Assembly (NCBI GenBank): GCA_963784995.1 | Contig: CAWATZ010000002.1 | Coordinates: forward strand, 1,736,001 to 1,800,000 | DNA from: CAWATZ01 sp963784995 | GTDB lineage: Bacteria; Planctomycetota; Planctomycetia; Gemmatales; Gemmataceae | Direction of reading: 5' to 3' | DNA: 64,000 nucleotides | Shown: one piece after another, positions 32,854 through 41,300 of the stretch | How positions within the stretch are numbered: position 1 is the stretch's first letter | Layout of the letters: each line of letters opens with the position of its first letter | Translations under genes and position numbers: made by a program | The notes under the pieces: model-generated | The model's database searches: none | Told to the model about the DNA's origin: nothing | What the model saw: the letters and a program-made list of their open reading frames with translations, nothing else

Positions 32854-34825
32854 CGTTGCAGGTGTTGAACGCGAGAAGACGGAGCGCCAAATCCATCATC
32901 TGGCCGGCATCTTGTTTCGCCGCTTCCTTGGCCAGAACCCACGCCAGAGCAGTTCGCAGGAACCCTCGGTCGTCCATCTGTTGCTTGACCGGGTGCCCCC
33001 AGTTTACGAAAATTCGTTCGCTTTTCATGTCGATTTCGCCGATCGGCTGGTCCGGGTTGCCCCTCTTGTGAATCACCTCGAACCGCCGATCAAATAGCAA
33101 GAGCGACCACTTCCACTCTGGCCGTGACGTGTCAAGTCTGATCTGCTCGGCACAGTAATCGATCTCTGCCGGTTCCACGAGGTTTTCCGCCGCAACCACA
33201 GCCAGGCCACCGATGCGGGGAGGGAACCCAATCTCCATCGGACGAGCGCCAGGGAGGACGTTGCCGTGCGACTGCTTTGAACGGAGGAATTTGCGCAAGA
33301 GTTCCGCAGTCTGGTCCCCCCGGGCAATCAGGTATGTGACGGCAGCCGACACGTCTTCCAAAGTTCGCCTGCGGAGCGAGGCCCGACCTTGTACGTCGGC
33401 CAGAGCGGAACGGACCTGGCTTCGCCGGATGACGGCGGCAATCGCTCGTCCGAGATAGCCGCTGACCCTCTCTCCCTCTCCGACCAGGTGCCGTCGCAAG
33501 ATCTTGTAGTGCTCGCTCTCCTCGTAGAAACTCTCGCGGCCCGGGTTCAACGTGTCCACTGCGTCGAGGCCGGAGTGGACAACGATTTCGCCGGTGACCT
33601 GGCTCAGCGCCGCCTTGGAAGCGCCGGTCAGCAACGATTCCGCCCCGAGAAAGCCGGAATCCCCGATGGAGACGCCTCGCACCCGGATGGACACGCCCCG
33701 ATACTCTGCGGGAAAGATGACGCCTTCGTAGCCAGCGAGGAATCCGGAAGCCCGAAGCCCCCCCTCGTCGATGCTGACCGGCACAAGCATGTCGGCAGGG
33801 ACCACAGGTGTGCCGGGCTCAAGAGGGTAGATGGGATGGTGGAGCGACGTCGAGGTTTTCCCGTGAGAAACCGTCAGGTGCGACAAGCAAGCATTCGCCG
33901 GGAAAGTCAGCAGATCCGCGACAGCCGGGTTGGGGCTCTCCGCCGACTTGACACAGGGAACCGGGGTGCAGCGAGAAAGAGCCCAGGTGAACTGCTCCAA
34001 TCCGCTCCGGCTGCTAATGTTCCGCACAAAGCCTTTCCGCCGGTCCGCCCGCAACTCACGGCGGACGAAACTCTTCAGTTGCTCTGCGGCGATGACCGTC
34101 CCGCGCGGCGCGTCTTCTTGCTCAAAGACCTCAATCGAGGCAAAATCGTCTATTTTTTCAAGGTCCGCATTGTCCGCCAAGCGAAGGAGTTTGTCAAAAT
34201 CCAGATAGGCTCGGAATGTAAGCCCCTTGCAGTTCACGCGAATCGTAACCGTCACGGGGCCAACATCTTGGTCGATGGAGAGGCGTGTCCCCTTCCGCTT
34301 CCATTGGTAGTCACGGCCTTCCACCAACGCTTTGCCGCGTTTTCCGGACCGTCGGACCTCGCACGAATACCGCTTGACGAGGAATTCTTGGGGAATGGGA
34401 ACGGCAAGGATGGAGGGAAGATCGAGGGAGTCTGGCGTTTCAGCAACCTCCACCTGTAACTCGAACAGCCGTTCGCCGCTCGACTCAACCTTGAGACGGT
34501 CGCAGTATCGGGCCAGGGCCAGGAAGCCAATGCCTTTGCTGCCGATGCGTAAGCGACCCATCGGCGTTTTGTCACCTGCCCACCGGCGGCTGCCGCCCCC
34601 GATGCGTGCGAAGTCGTTGCGGAACTCAAAGGGGGTCATCCCCTGCCCGTCGTCAGTGACCGTGACTGCGGAAAAATCGTCTGCAAATGCAATGCGCACC
34701 GCATCCGCATCCGCATCAAATGCGTTACTGATGAGTTCCTTGAAGGCTTTGACAAACGGCTTGTAGACCCCAGACAACTCGCGCAAAATCGATGGGTCGA
34801 TGCCGCCCAAGCGCATTCCGGCCAT
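32846..34825 (-). CDS. GHKL ATPase no. 3 (Hsp90-like)
   Basis: A 659-residue ATPase, first of the leftward operon. The GHKL motifs are N-box AFKELISNAFDADAD near residues 27-41, G1 VTVTDDGQGMTPFEF near 53-67, and G2 IGSKGIGFLALARY near 91-104, which read like Hsp90/HtpG-type domains. The middle and C-terminal parts do not follow HtpG, so this is a specialised member, not a housekeeping chaperone. The last codons overlap the next gene's ATG (8 bases), implying translational coupling with the pseudo-radical-SAM protein. Promoter must lie in the 444-bp divergent region to the right. Confidence 0.85.
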   Translation of the reverse strand: MAGMRLGGIDPSILRELSGVYKPFVKAFKELISNAFDADADAVRIAFADDFSAVTVTDDGQGMTPFEFRNDFARIGGGSRRWAGDKTPMGRLRIGSKGIGFLALARYCDRLKVESSGERLFELQVEVAETPDSLDLPSILAVPIPQEFLVKRYSCEVRRSGKRGKALVEGRDYQWKRKGTRLSIDQDVGPVTVTIRVNCKGLTFRAYLDFDKLLRLADNADLEKIDDFASIEVFEQEDAPRGTVIAAEQLKSFVRRELRADRRKGFVRNISSRSGLEQFTWALSRCTPVPCVKSAESPNPAVADLLTFPANACLSHLTVSHGKTSTSLHHPIYPLEPGTPVVPADMLVPVSIDEGGLRASGFLAGYEGVIFPAEYRGVSIRVRGVSIGDSGFLGAESLLTGASKAALSQVTGEIVVHSGLDAVDTLNPGRESFYEESEHYKILRRHLVGEGERVSGYLGRAIAAVIRRSQVRSALADVQGRASLRRRTLEDVSAAVTYLIARGDQTAELLRKFLRSKQSHGNVLPGARPMEIGFPPRIGGLAVVAAENLVEPAEIDYCAEQIRLDTSRPEWKWSLLLFDRRFEVIHKRGNPDQPIGEIDMKSERIFVNWGHPVKQQMDDRGFLRTALAWVLAKEAAKQDAGQMMDLALRLLAFNTCNDG

Positions 34826-35094
34826 CAGCCACTCGTGGTATTGGCGACCGGAGATGAAGGAAGAACTAGCCGCTCCATGATAACCTCAACCCCGGATCTG
34901 GGAATTTACAACCACCCCGCCTGTCTTTCAAGTTCAACAAACGTCCAGTTATTGTGTACTGATTGTAGGTCTCTCTTCAATATCCAATGGGCGACTGGCA
35001 CAACTATTCCGATTCGCCAAAGCCGCACATCCGGAAGAAAAAGCAATCTCCCCAAAGAACCCGTCGTCTTGCCTGTCCTGCAATCGTCCAATTT

Positions 35095-35133
35095 GCCTGC
35101 TGGCGGCTCCTCTTCCAGGAGCTGCCAGCAGGC
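35095..35133. terminator. Strong hairpin in the divergent region
   Basis: GCCTGCTGGCGGCTCCT and AGGAGCTGCCAGCAGGC form a 17-bp stem with one mismatch around the loop CTTCC. No T-run follows on either strand, so it may be an attenuator, an insulator or a protein-binding site and not a simple terminator. Confidence 0.6.
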
Positions 35134-35195
35134 GTTCTAGTTGGCCTTGCCGGCGATCCCGGTTGCGCCGATACTGGTGGGGAAGCTACATTGGC

Positions 35196-35224
35196 TTGGC
35201 GAAGGAGCAAAATGCTGCTATTAT
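35196..35224 (+). promoter_or_regulatory. Candidate promoter of the DUF5131 gene
   Basis: TTGGCG at 35196-35201 and TATTAT at 35219-35224 are 17 bases apart, 46 bases before the GTG start. Fair match to sigma-70 consensus, weaker than the 23108 promoter. Confidence 0.45.
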
Positions 35225-35269
35225 AAACAAACGATCAGTTATCATATCTTCAAACCGAGGGTGTGGCTC

Positions 35270-36106
35270 GTGAGCCAGCATTCAGACATTGAATGGACCG
35301 ACGCAACCTGGAACCCTATAAGGGGTTGCGAAAAAATTACGCCCGGCTGCAATCACTGCTATGCCGCCACCTTTGCCGAGCGCTTCCGTGGCGTACCCGG
35401 CCACCCCTACGAGCAGGGGTTTGACCTCCGCCTCGTCCCGGAAAAGCTCGCCGAGCCGCTTCGGTGGAAGTCGCCCAAGATGATCTTCGTGAACAGCATG
35501 AGCGACCTGTTCCTCAAGGACGTTCCCGAAGATTACGTCGAGGCGGTGTGCAGGACCATGGAGCGGGCGAACTGGCACACCTACCAGGTGCTGACCAAGC
35601 GGTCGTCCCGACTGCGGAACATGCTCCAGACCCGGCTGCAGTTCGCGGCCTGCCTCCCGCACGTATGGTGGGGCGTCAGCGTCGAGGACCGGGCCCACGG
35701 GCTGCCGCGCGTCGAGCATCTCCGGCAGGCCCCGGCGGCGGTCCGGTTCCTGTCCATCGAGCCGCTGCTCGAAGACCTTGGCGAGATCAACCTGGAGGGA
35801 ATCCACTGGGTTATCGTGGGCGGCGAAAGCGGTCCAGGGGCCAGGCCCATGCAAAAGGAGTGGGTCCACTCGATCCGCGAGCAGTGCGAACGGGCCAACG
35901 TCCCCTTCTTTTTCAAGCAATGGGGCGGCGTCCGGAAGAGCAAGGCGGGCCGGGAACTGGATGGCAAAACCTACGATGGCTTGCCGGCCCGCGTGGAATT
36001 GCCGGTCCTGGGCAATGAAAGGCGTCTGGCCGCGATTGCTGACATCGAACGACTGTACCCGACCTCGTCTGCACCCAGCACGTCTGACCTTTTCGCCGAG
36101 CAGTGA
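35270..36106 (+). CDS. DUF5131/Gp37Gp68-like three-cysteine protein
   Basis: A 278-residue protein starting at GTG 35270 (CGAGGG eight bases upstream). The N-terminus EWTDATWNPIRGCEKITPGC NHCYA contains the CxxxxxxCxxC cluster-type motif near residues 19-29 that defines the Gp37/Gp68 family, related in design to radical-SAM enzymes. Later IFVNSMSDLF, SIEPLLEDLG and VIVGGESGPGARPM are also family segments. These proteins are found in phages and next to three-Cys-motif partner (TcmP) methyltransferase-like proteins. Their biochemical role is not established. Here the neighbouring cluster contains two TcmP-like proteins, which supports a functional link, though it is transcribed from its own promoter. 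Confidence 0.8.
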   Translation: MSQHSDIEWTDATWNPIRGCEKITPGCNHCYAATFAERFRGVPGHPYEQGFDLRLVPEKLAEPLRWKSPKMIFVNSMSDLFLKDVPEDYVEAVCRTMERANWHTYQVLTKRSSRLRNMLQTRLQFAACLPHVWWGVSVEDRAHGLPRVEHLRQAPAAVRFLSIEPLLEDLGEINLEGIHWVIVGGESGPGARPMQKEWVHSIREQCERANVPFFFKQWGGVRKSKAGRELDGKTYDGLPARVELPVLGNERRLAAIADIERLYPTSSAPSTSDLFAEQ

Positions 36107-36171
36107 GCGGCCCACAACTCTGGCCAACTGTGGTTGCGTCCTGGTCTGCAAGACCACCCCACCCCCAGCTT

Positions 36172-36294
36172 GCATCCGGATTGCTCCCCCAGCCCCATCC
36201 CCACTATCATTGCAGGAGAAGTGGTGGCGGAACGGGGCCAGCACCTGCTTATTCACGGGAGAGCCGCAAGCGACTGACGCTGCCGTAACGGGAC
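36172..36294. repeat. ~123-bp dispersed repeat, copy 1
   Basis: About 85% identical by eye to 38043-38164 (GCATCCGGATTGCTCCCCC, ATCATTGCAGGAGAAGTGG, CGGGAGAGCCGCAAGCGA as landmarks, in the same order and spacing). Same orientation in both copies. The hsdM remnant begins directly after this copy. Length suggests a MITE-like element or an IS end. No terminal inverted repeat is obvious. Confidence 0.85.
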
Positions 36295-36457
36295 CAGCCG
36301 CGCCGGGAAGGACGGCGAGGTCGGCATCGTCGGCTGCGAGATCAACTTCAACCGCTATTGCTACCGTTACCCGCCACGTTCGCTGGAGGAGATCGAGGCC
36401 GACATCAAGGCCGTCGAACAGGACGTGCTCAAGCTGCTGAAGGAGGTGGCCGGATGA
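36295..36457 (+). pseudogene. hsdM: hsdM remnant: C-terminal end of a type I restriction-modification methylase
   Basis: The frame gives TSRAGKDGEVGIVGCEINFN, then RYPPRSLEEIEADIKAVEQD and LLKEVAG before the TGA at 36455-36457, which closely follows the conserved C-terminus of HsdM N6-adenine methylases (EINFNRYFY...PRPLEEIEADI). The catalytic and target-recognition parts are missing: the coding sequence begins immediately after the 123-bp repeat. The final ATGA overlaps the DUF1016 start, showing the former operon order. Confidence 0.8.
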
Positions 36458-37536
36458 GCAAGAAGAAATCGACGTCCCGGAAGCTCGTTCCGGTGGAGGC
36501 AGCCGCCTTGGCCGTTCCCTCGGACCTGCTCGGCGACGTCCGTACCCTGATCGAGCAAGCCCGGGACGTCACGGCGCGAGCCGTCAACGCGGCGCTTGTG
36601 CTCCTGTACTGGAACATTGGCGGGCGCATCCGGCGTGACATCCTCAAAGAGAAAAGGGCCGACTACGGGGAACAGATTGTCGCGGCGCTGTCGCGACAAT
36701 TGACTGCCGATTTCGGCAACGGCTATTCGCGGGCCGCCCTCTGGCGGATGATTCAATTTGCCGAGATCTTTCCCGATCAGCAGATTGTCGCGGCGCTGTC
36801 GCGACAATTGGGCTGGAGCCACTTCGTCGAGATCATCCCGATCAAGGACCCGCTCAAGCGCGAGTTCTACGCCGAGATGTGCCGCGTCGAGCGGTGGAGC
36901 GTCCGCACTCTCCGGCAGAAGATCGGCGGCATGCTCTTCGAGCGCACCGCGTTATCGAAAAAACCGGAAAAGCTCGCGGCGCAGGAACTCGCCAGGCTCC
37001 GCACCACTGACCAGCTCTCTCCGGACCTGGTGTTCCGCGACCCCTATTTCCTCGACTTCCTCGGGCTGAAAGACACTTACAGCGAGAAAGACCTGGAAGC
37101 CGCCATCCTGCGCGAGATGGAAGCGTTCCTTCTTGAGCTGGGGACCGGCTTCACCTTCGCCGGCCGGCAGAAGCGGATCGTCATCGACGGGGAAGATTTC
37201 TACCTCGACCTCCTCTTCTACCACCGCAAGCTCCGCCGGCTCGTCGCCATCGACCTGAAACTGGGGAAACTGGAAGCGGCTGACAAGGGACAGATGGAAC
37301 TCTACCTCCGCTGGCTGGACAAGCACGAGAGGGAGCCGGGGGAGGAATCCCCGCTGGGGTTGATTCTCTGTGAGTCGGCCGGGGAAGAGCAGGTCGAGCT
37401 GTTGCAGCTGGCTGAGAGCGGCATCCGCCTGGCAACGTATCTGACCGAGCTGCCGCCGAGGTCGGTACTCGAGAAGAAGCTCCGGGCGGCGGCCGAACTG
37501 GCTCGCGAACGACTGACGGAGGGCGGAGTAGAATGA
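36454..37536 (+). CDS. DUF1016/YhcG-type PDDEXK nuclease-family protein
   Basis: A 360-residue member of DUF1016: N-terminal DNA-binding part with ALVLLYWNIGGRIRRDIL and RAALWRMIQFAEIFPDQQ, HFVEIIPIKDPLKREFY, then a C-terminal nuclease-like domain with a TFAGRQKRIVIDGEDFYLDL (Asp) and RRLVAIDLKLGKLEAADKGQ (DLK) pair as in PD-(D/E)XK enzymes. Members are frequently embedded in type I R-M loci, as here between hsdM and hsdS remnants. The ATG overlaps the hsdM stop. Residues ~74-83 and ~110-119 repeat the sequence QIVAALSRQL, from an exact 30-bp DNA repeat. Role not firmly established. It may be an accessory nuclease. Confidence 0.85.
   Translation: MSKKKSTSRKLVPVEAAALAVPSDLLGDVRTLIEQARDVTARAVNAALVLLYWNIGGRIRRDILKEKRADYGEQIVAALSRQLTADFGNGYSRAALWRMIQFAEIFPDQQIVAALSRQLGWSHFVEIIPIKDPLKREFYAEMCRVERWSVRTLRQKIGGMLFERTALSKKPEKLAAQELARLRTTDQLSPDLVFRDPYFLDFLGLKDTYSEKDLEAAILREMEAFLLELGTGFTFAGRQKRIVIDGEDFYLDLLFYHRKLRRLVAIDLKLGKLEAADKGQMELYLRWLDKHEREPGEESPLGLILCESAGEEQVELLQLAESGIRLATYLTELPPRSVLEKKLRAAAELARERLTEGGVE
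36673..36810 (+). repeat. Exact 30-bp direct repeat inside the DUF1016 gene
   Basis: The 30 bases beginning CAGATTGTCGCGGCGCTG occur at 36673-36702 and 36781-36810, 108 bases apart, i.e. in the same reading frame. Each copy is itself an inverted repeat (TTGTCGCG ... CGCGACAA). Could be a coding REP-like insertion or a recombination site. Confidence 0.9.
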
Positions 37537-37566
37537 CGGCAGACCAAGCAGCAGGAGGGAGCAACC

Positions 37567-37818
37567 ATGCAGACGATGTACACCACCGCCGCGAGCGGCC
37601 CTGACGGTGTCCTGAACCTGAAGGTTGGCGTAGGCCAGCCGAACACCCTGTTTGAGGTTGTCATTGTCGTTCAGCCGAAACTGACGGCGGACGGAACGCC
37701 TGAACCAGCTCCCGCTGATCCGTGGGCGGCCATCGACGCCTTCCGCGAACGCCTGGCCGCCTCGGGGCGCACCTTCAGCGATAGCACCGAACTCATCCGC
37801 GAGGATCGGGACCGATGA
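37567..37818 (+). CDS. Small antitoxin-like protein, orphan
   Basis: An 83-residue protein with an N-terminal beta-rich part (LNLKVGVGQPNTLFEVVIVV) and a C-terminal WAAIDAFRERLAASGRTFSD plus STELIREDRDR, which resembles the C-terminal tails of antitoxins that precede PIN-domain toxins. No PIN toxin follows: the hsdS fragment starts 20 bases later. It may be an orphan antitoxin or part of the R-M module. The start has a purine-rich GGAGGGAGCA just upstream. Confidence 0.5.
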   Translation: MQTMYTTAASGPDGVLNLKVGVGQPNTLFEVVIVVQPKLTADGTPEPAPADPWAAIDAFRERLAASGRTFSDSTELIREDRDR

Positions 37819-37837
37819 TGCTTGGAGGGACATCTGC

Positions 37838-38042
37838 ATGAGCGACCATCTCACGAACAGCGTCTGGCGGTGGAAGCGGTATCCGGAGTATCGACCTGCC
37901 GATTACGCTTGGGTGCGCAAGTTGCCGCAACACTGGCGAGTAAAACGACTGAAGTTTGTGGCTGACCTTCAAACCGGATTGACGCTCGGCAAAGACTATG
38001 CCGGCCGGAAAGTGGGCACGCGTCCCGTCCCGCCCCAAGTTC
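37838..38042 (+). pseudogene. hsdS: hsdS remnant: N-terminal start of a type I specificity subunit
   Basis: Starts at ATG 37838 with GGAGGG upstream. The sequence RWKRYPEYRPADYAWVRKLP QHWRVKRLKFVADLQTGLTLG is the typical beginning of an HsdS subunit (P..W...P..W...K...), after which homology should run for ~170 residues of the first target-recognition domain. Instead it breaks at the 123-bp repeat (38043) and no further HsdS sequence follows. Non-functional for DNA recognition. Confidence 0.7.
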
Positions 38043-38164
38043 GCATCTGGATTGCTCCCCCGCCCCATCCCACCTATCATTGCGGGAGAAGTGGTGGCAA
38101 ACCAGGGCCAGCCCCTGCGTTTTCCCGGGAGAGCCGTAAGCGACCGACGTTGCCGGAACGGGAC
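38043..38164. repeat. ~122-bp dispersed repeat, copy 2
   Basis: Second copy of the repeat at 36172-36294, same orientation, ~85% identical. It lies at the precise point where the hsdS coding sequence stops. Confidence 0.85.
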
Positions 38165-38388
38165 GCCGTGACATGCTGGCAACGTGGCAATCTCGGTTGT
38201 GACAGCAGCGCAAGTATTTGTAATCATTGCACTTGCTGTGTCACAACCACACCGCCAAGCAAAAGCGCCGTTGGCGGTGTGGCGGTGTCCTCCTCGCCCA
38301 TCGAGCCACCGCTTCCAGGGTGCAATCCGGGCTGGGAGCGGCCTTCCGGGCGTCCCGGCCGCTTACTCCGCTGCGCTGCGTGCGCGGC
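38165..38388. other. Intergenic region after the R-M remnant
   Basis: Contains an imperfect inverted repeat (GGTTGTGACAGCAGCGCAAG with CTTGCTGTGTCACAACC, ~38194-38250) and one arm of palindrome family C at 38360-38390. No gene recognised. Right boundary of the accessory island. Confidence 0.5.
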
Positions 38389-38390
38389 TC
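38360..38390. repeat. Single arm of palindrome family C overlapping the M1 peptidase stop
   Basis: 31 bases starting CGCTTACTCCGCTGCGCT match the right arms of the elements at 21277-21363 and 59878-59977. No mirrored arm follows. The last bases overlap the stop codon (38389-38391) of the peptidase gene, so the element probably truncated or replaced the native 3' end. Confidence 0.85.
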
Positions 38391-41300
38391 AAAACGGCTG
38401 CTGGAAACCAAACCAGAACTGCATCGGCGTGTTCTCGTTGAGGCACTTGGCCATGTCAAAGCGCAGCACGCTCCGCTCCACAAAGCCAAACCAGGCCACG
38501 TCCAGGCGGATGCCAGCCCCGACCGCATGGGCGATGGGCCCATCCGGCTTGTTCTGGACGTAGGCATTGCCCACGTCGTAGAACAGGGCCGAGTAGATGT
38601 TACGAATGCCCATGACGTGATCGCACAGGTCCCACGTCAAGCCGGTCGCCAGCGGCGACCGCAATTCGATGTCCGTTCCCCAGATGGCACTGCCCTGTCG
38701 CATGGTCAGGTCGAAGCCGCGGAACGCCTGGCTGCCGCCCAGTGAGAAGAACAGGCCGTTATTGGGCAGGCCCATGGCACCGTAGACCATCACCGCCACC
38801 CGGTTGGTCGCGACCCAGTCCCAGAACGGCCGGGACCACTCCTGGAAGCCAGGCAAGCCGGACAGGGCCGGCGTCAGGTCGGGCAAGCTCTTGACCGTCT
38901 GAAAGCGGCTGGCGACGGCCTGCATCCCTCGTGGATTGTTGGGAAAGTCGGCCTCGCCTCCCTGGTAGAAGAGGTCGAACAGGAAACCGCCCTCGGCGTC
39001 CCAGTAGGGAGTCAGGTAGTTGACCTGGTAGTGCAGACCGCCCGTGCTGGCATGGTTGAAGCGCACTCCACCCGGCGGCGTTTGCGTGGCGAAGGGCAGG
39101 AAATTGTCCGTATAGGAAACGAACGCTTCCACGAAGTTCATCGGCGCCAGGTAGAGGCTGGAATGGTACTGGAAGACGTAGCGGGCATAGGCGGCGGCAC
39201 GCAGGGCCTGGTCGTAGGAGCTCTGGAAGGAGAACAGGCGCTTTTCGACGTTGAAATAGACCTGCATGTGGGAGTCGGGAAGATGGTCGAAGAAGCCATC
39301 GACGCCGGCGACCACGTCGCGGAAGTCGGTGCGATAAGCGACGTAGCCGCCGCCGTCCCACTCCGCCATGCGATAGCTGCCGACCCGGGCCCCGATCATC
39401 GTGGCCCGGGTGAACCACGGGCTGTTGTAGCTGGCTCCGTAGATCCACGGCCCGGCCATGAAGTTCCAGCGATCGTAGCAGCTGGTCAGGTCGGTCTCGT
39501 CGAGGAACGTGTACAGCGGCGTCACCCGGAAGCGAATGGGCCGTCTCCAGTAATTGTTGGACGGATAGCGATCCACCAGGATCTGATCGGGATCGACGGC
39601 CACCTGCGTGGGCTCATCAGGGAGCAGCACCTCGACCCGGAAATGATTGCCCTCCAGGCACTCGAAGCGGGCCGGCGGGTCTTGCCAGGTGTAGTTGCCC
39701 GCTTCCGGCGTGATCGGCACCCGGATGCAATAGCCCTCTTTTCCGGGGAGGACAAAGCCGAGACAGGTCCGCTCGTTGATCTCGCAATTCTGGTTCAGAT
39801 GGACGACCACCCGCACCAGGCCCTGCGGGTTGTCCAGCGTTGCCGGCTCCGGTTTGTGGAACAGGTGTTTCAGCTTCCACTCGGGTTCCTTCCCCGTTGG
39901 CGGACACTCGACGTCCACCGACTGGATGGCCCAGTCGGTCAGCTTCTTGCTGTAGAGCCAGTCGCTGAAGAAGCGCTCCCAGGACTTGCCCGTGTACGCT
40001 TCCAGCTCCCGCTGGAACTCGCAGACGCGCAGGATCTGGAACTGGTATTTGACGAAGACGCCCTTCATGAAGCACAGAAACGCCTCCGGACCAAGTCGCT
40101 CCTCGATCATGGCGACAATGCGCGAGCCCTTGTCGTAGCAATTGCTGAACAGGTTCATGACGTGGCCATGACCCGCCAGCGGTTGACAGGGAGGCCCGTT
40201 CTCGCCCCGGCGAATGGTGCCGTACATGCCGTAGACGCGGTAATCGACCCGGCGAATGTTGGGCAGCCAGCCGAAGCCGCGCGGGTAGGTCATCAGGTTG
40301 GCGTCCTTGCCCAGCTTGGCGTCGATCAGCTTGTTGCTGAAGTAGGTGGCCAGGGCCTCGTCCATCCAGGTTTCGCAGTAACCGTTGGTGCCGACCATGT
40401 TGTACCACCACTGGTGGCAGATCTCGTGTGAAACCAGGTAATCGACGTAGTTGCAGCCCAGGTGCGGCATGCCGAAGATGCGCTCGTCGATCATCACCAG
40501 CGTGCTGCACTCGTTGCCGTTCCAGCCGAAGAAGGCCTCCGCGATGGTGAAATCCGGCCAGGGATAGGGACCGAACCACTTGCTGTACGTCTTGATGGCG
40601 TCGGTCGCATAGCGGACCATTTCCTTGCCGAAATAGGCGTGCTGCGGCAAGGCATGGACGTGGATGCGCACAGGCCGGCCGTCCTCGAGGATGACCTCGC
40701 CCTTGTGTTCCTCGAAACAGGCGCTGCACAGGAAAGCGAAATCGCGCACGGTCGGAGCTTCAATGTGAACCTCGACCCGGCCAGCCTCCAGCGGCCTGCT
40801 TTCCACAATGGTCCCAGTGCAGGCGATTTTCTGGTCGGCCGGCAGCTGGACCCAGACGTGATAGTTGCCCGCCTCGTTGAAAAACGGTTGGTGCCAGGCA
40901 ATGAACGGGGTCGGCTGCCACCACGGATCGTGGGTACACTTGGGTTTCTCGGGGTCTTCTTTTGGCGGAATCCGGGGGGGCGTCGGCTCGCCGAAAACGG
41001 CCAGCACCGGCAGCCAGTTGCTCAGGAAGGTGACGCCGCGCCACTGGCCCCAGCGGCCCTGTTTCTGCGGCAGCTTGATGGTCAGCTCCAGCTGCACCGT
41101 CACCGACTCTCCCGGCAAGACTGGGCCGGGGAGCTCGACGATCATGTTCGTCTCGGTCTCGCCCTCGAAGCGGAACGGCAACTCCTTGGGCTCGTCCGTC
41201 CCCAGCAGGTAAACGTGATCGATCTGGCAGACCCGCTCCTTGTACATGGCCTCGCTGGGCTTCATCCGCAGCAGTTCGACCGTCTTGGCGACCATGCCGA

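Larger units (their letters stand above)
34826..35269. other. Divergent intergenic region, includes a strong hairpin
   Basis: No protein-coding frame is convincing here. It should hold the leftward promoter of the GHKL-radical-SAM operon and the rightward promoter of the DUF5131 gene (35196-35224). The hairpin at 35095-35133 separates the two. Composition looks less GC-rich than the flanking chromosome. Confidence 0.5.

Noticed and set aside
39031..40431. A 466-codon plus-strand frame inside the M1 peptidase gene
   Set aside because: Shadow of a gene with a zinc motif on the minus strand. It has a repetitive V/A/D/G-rich composition.
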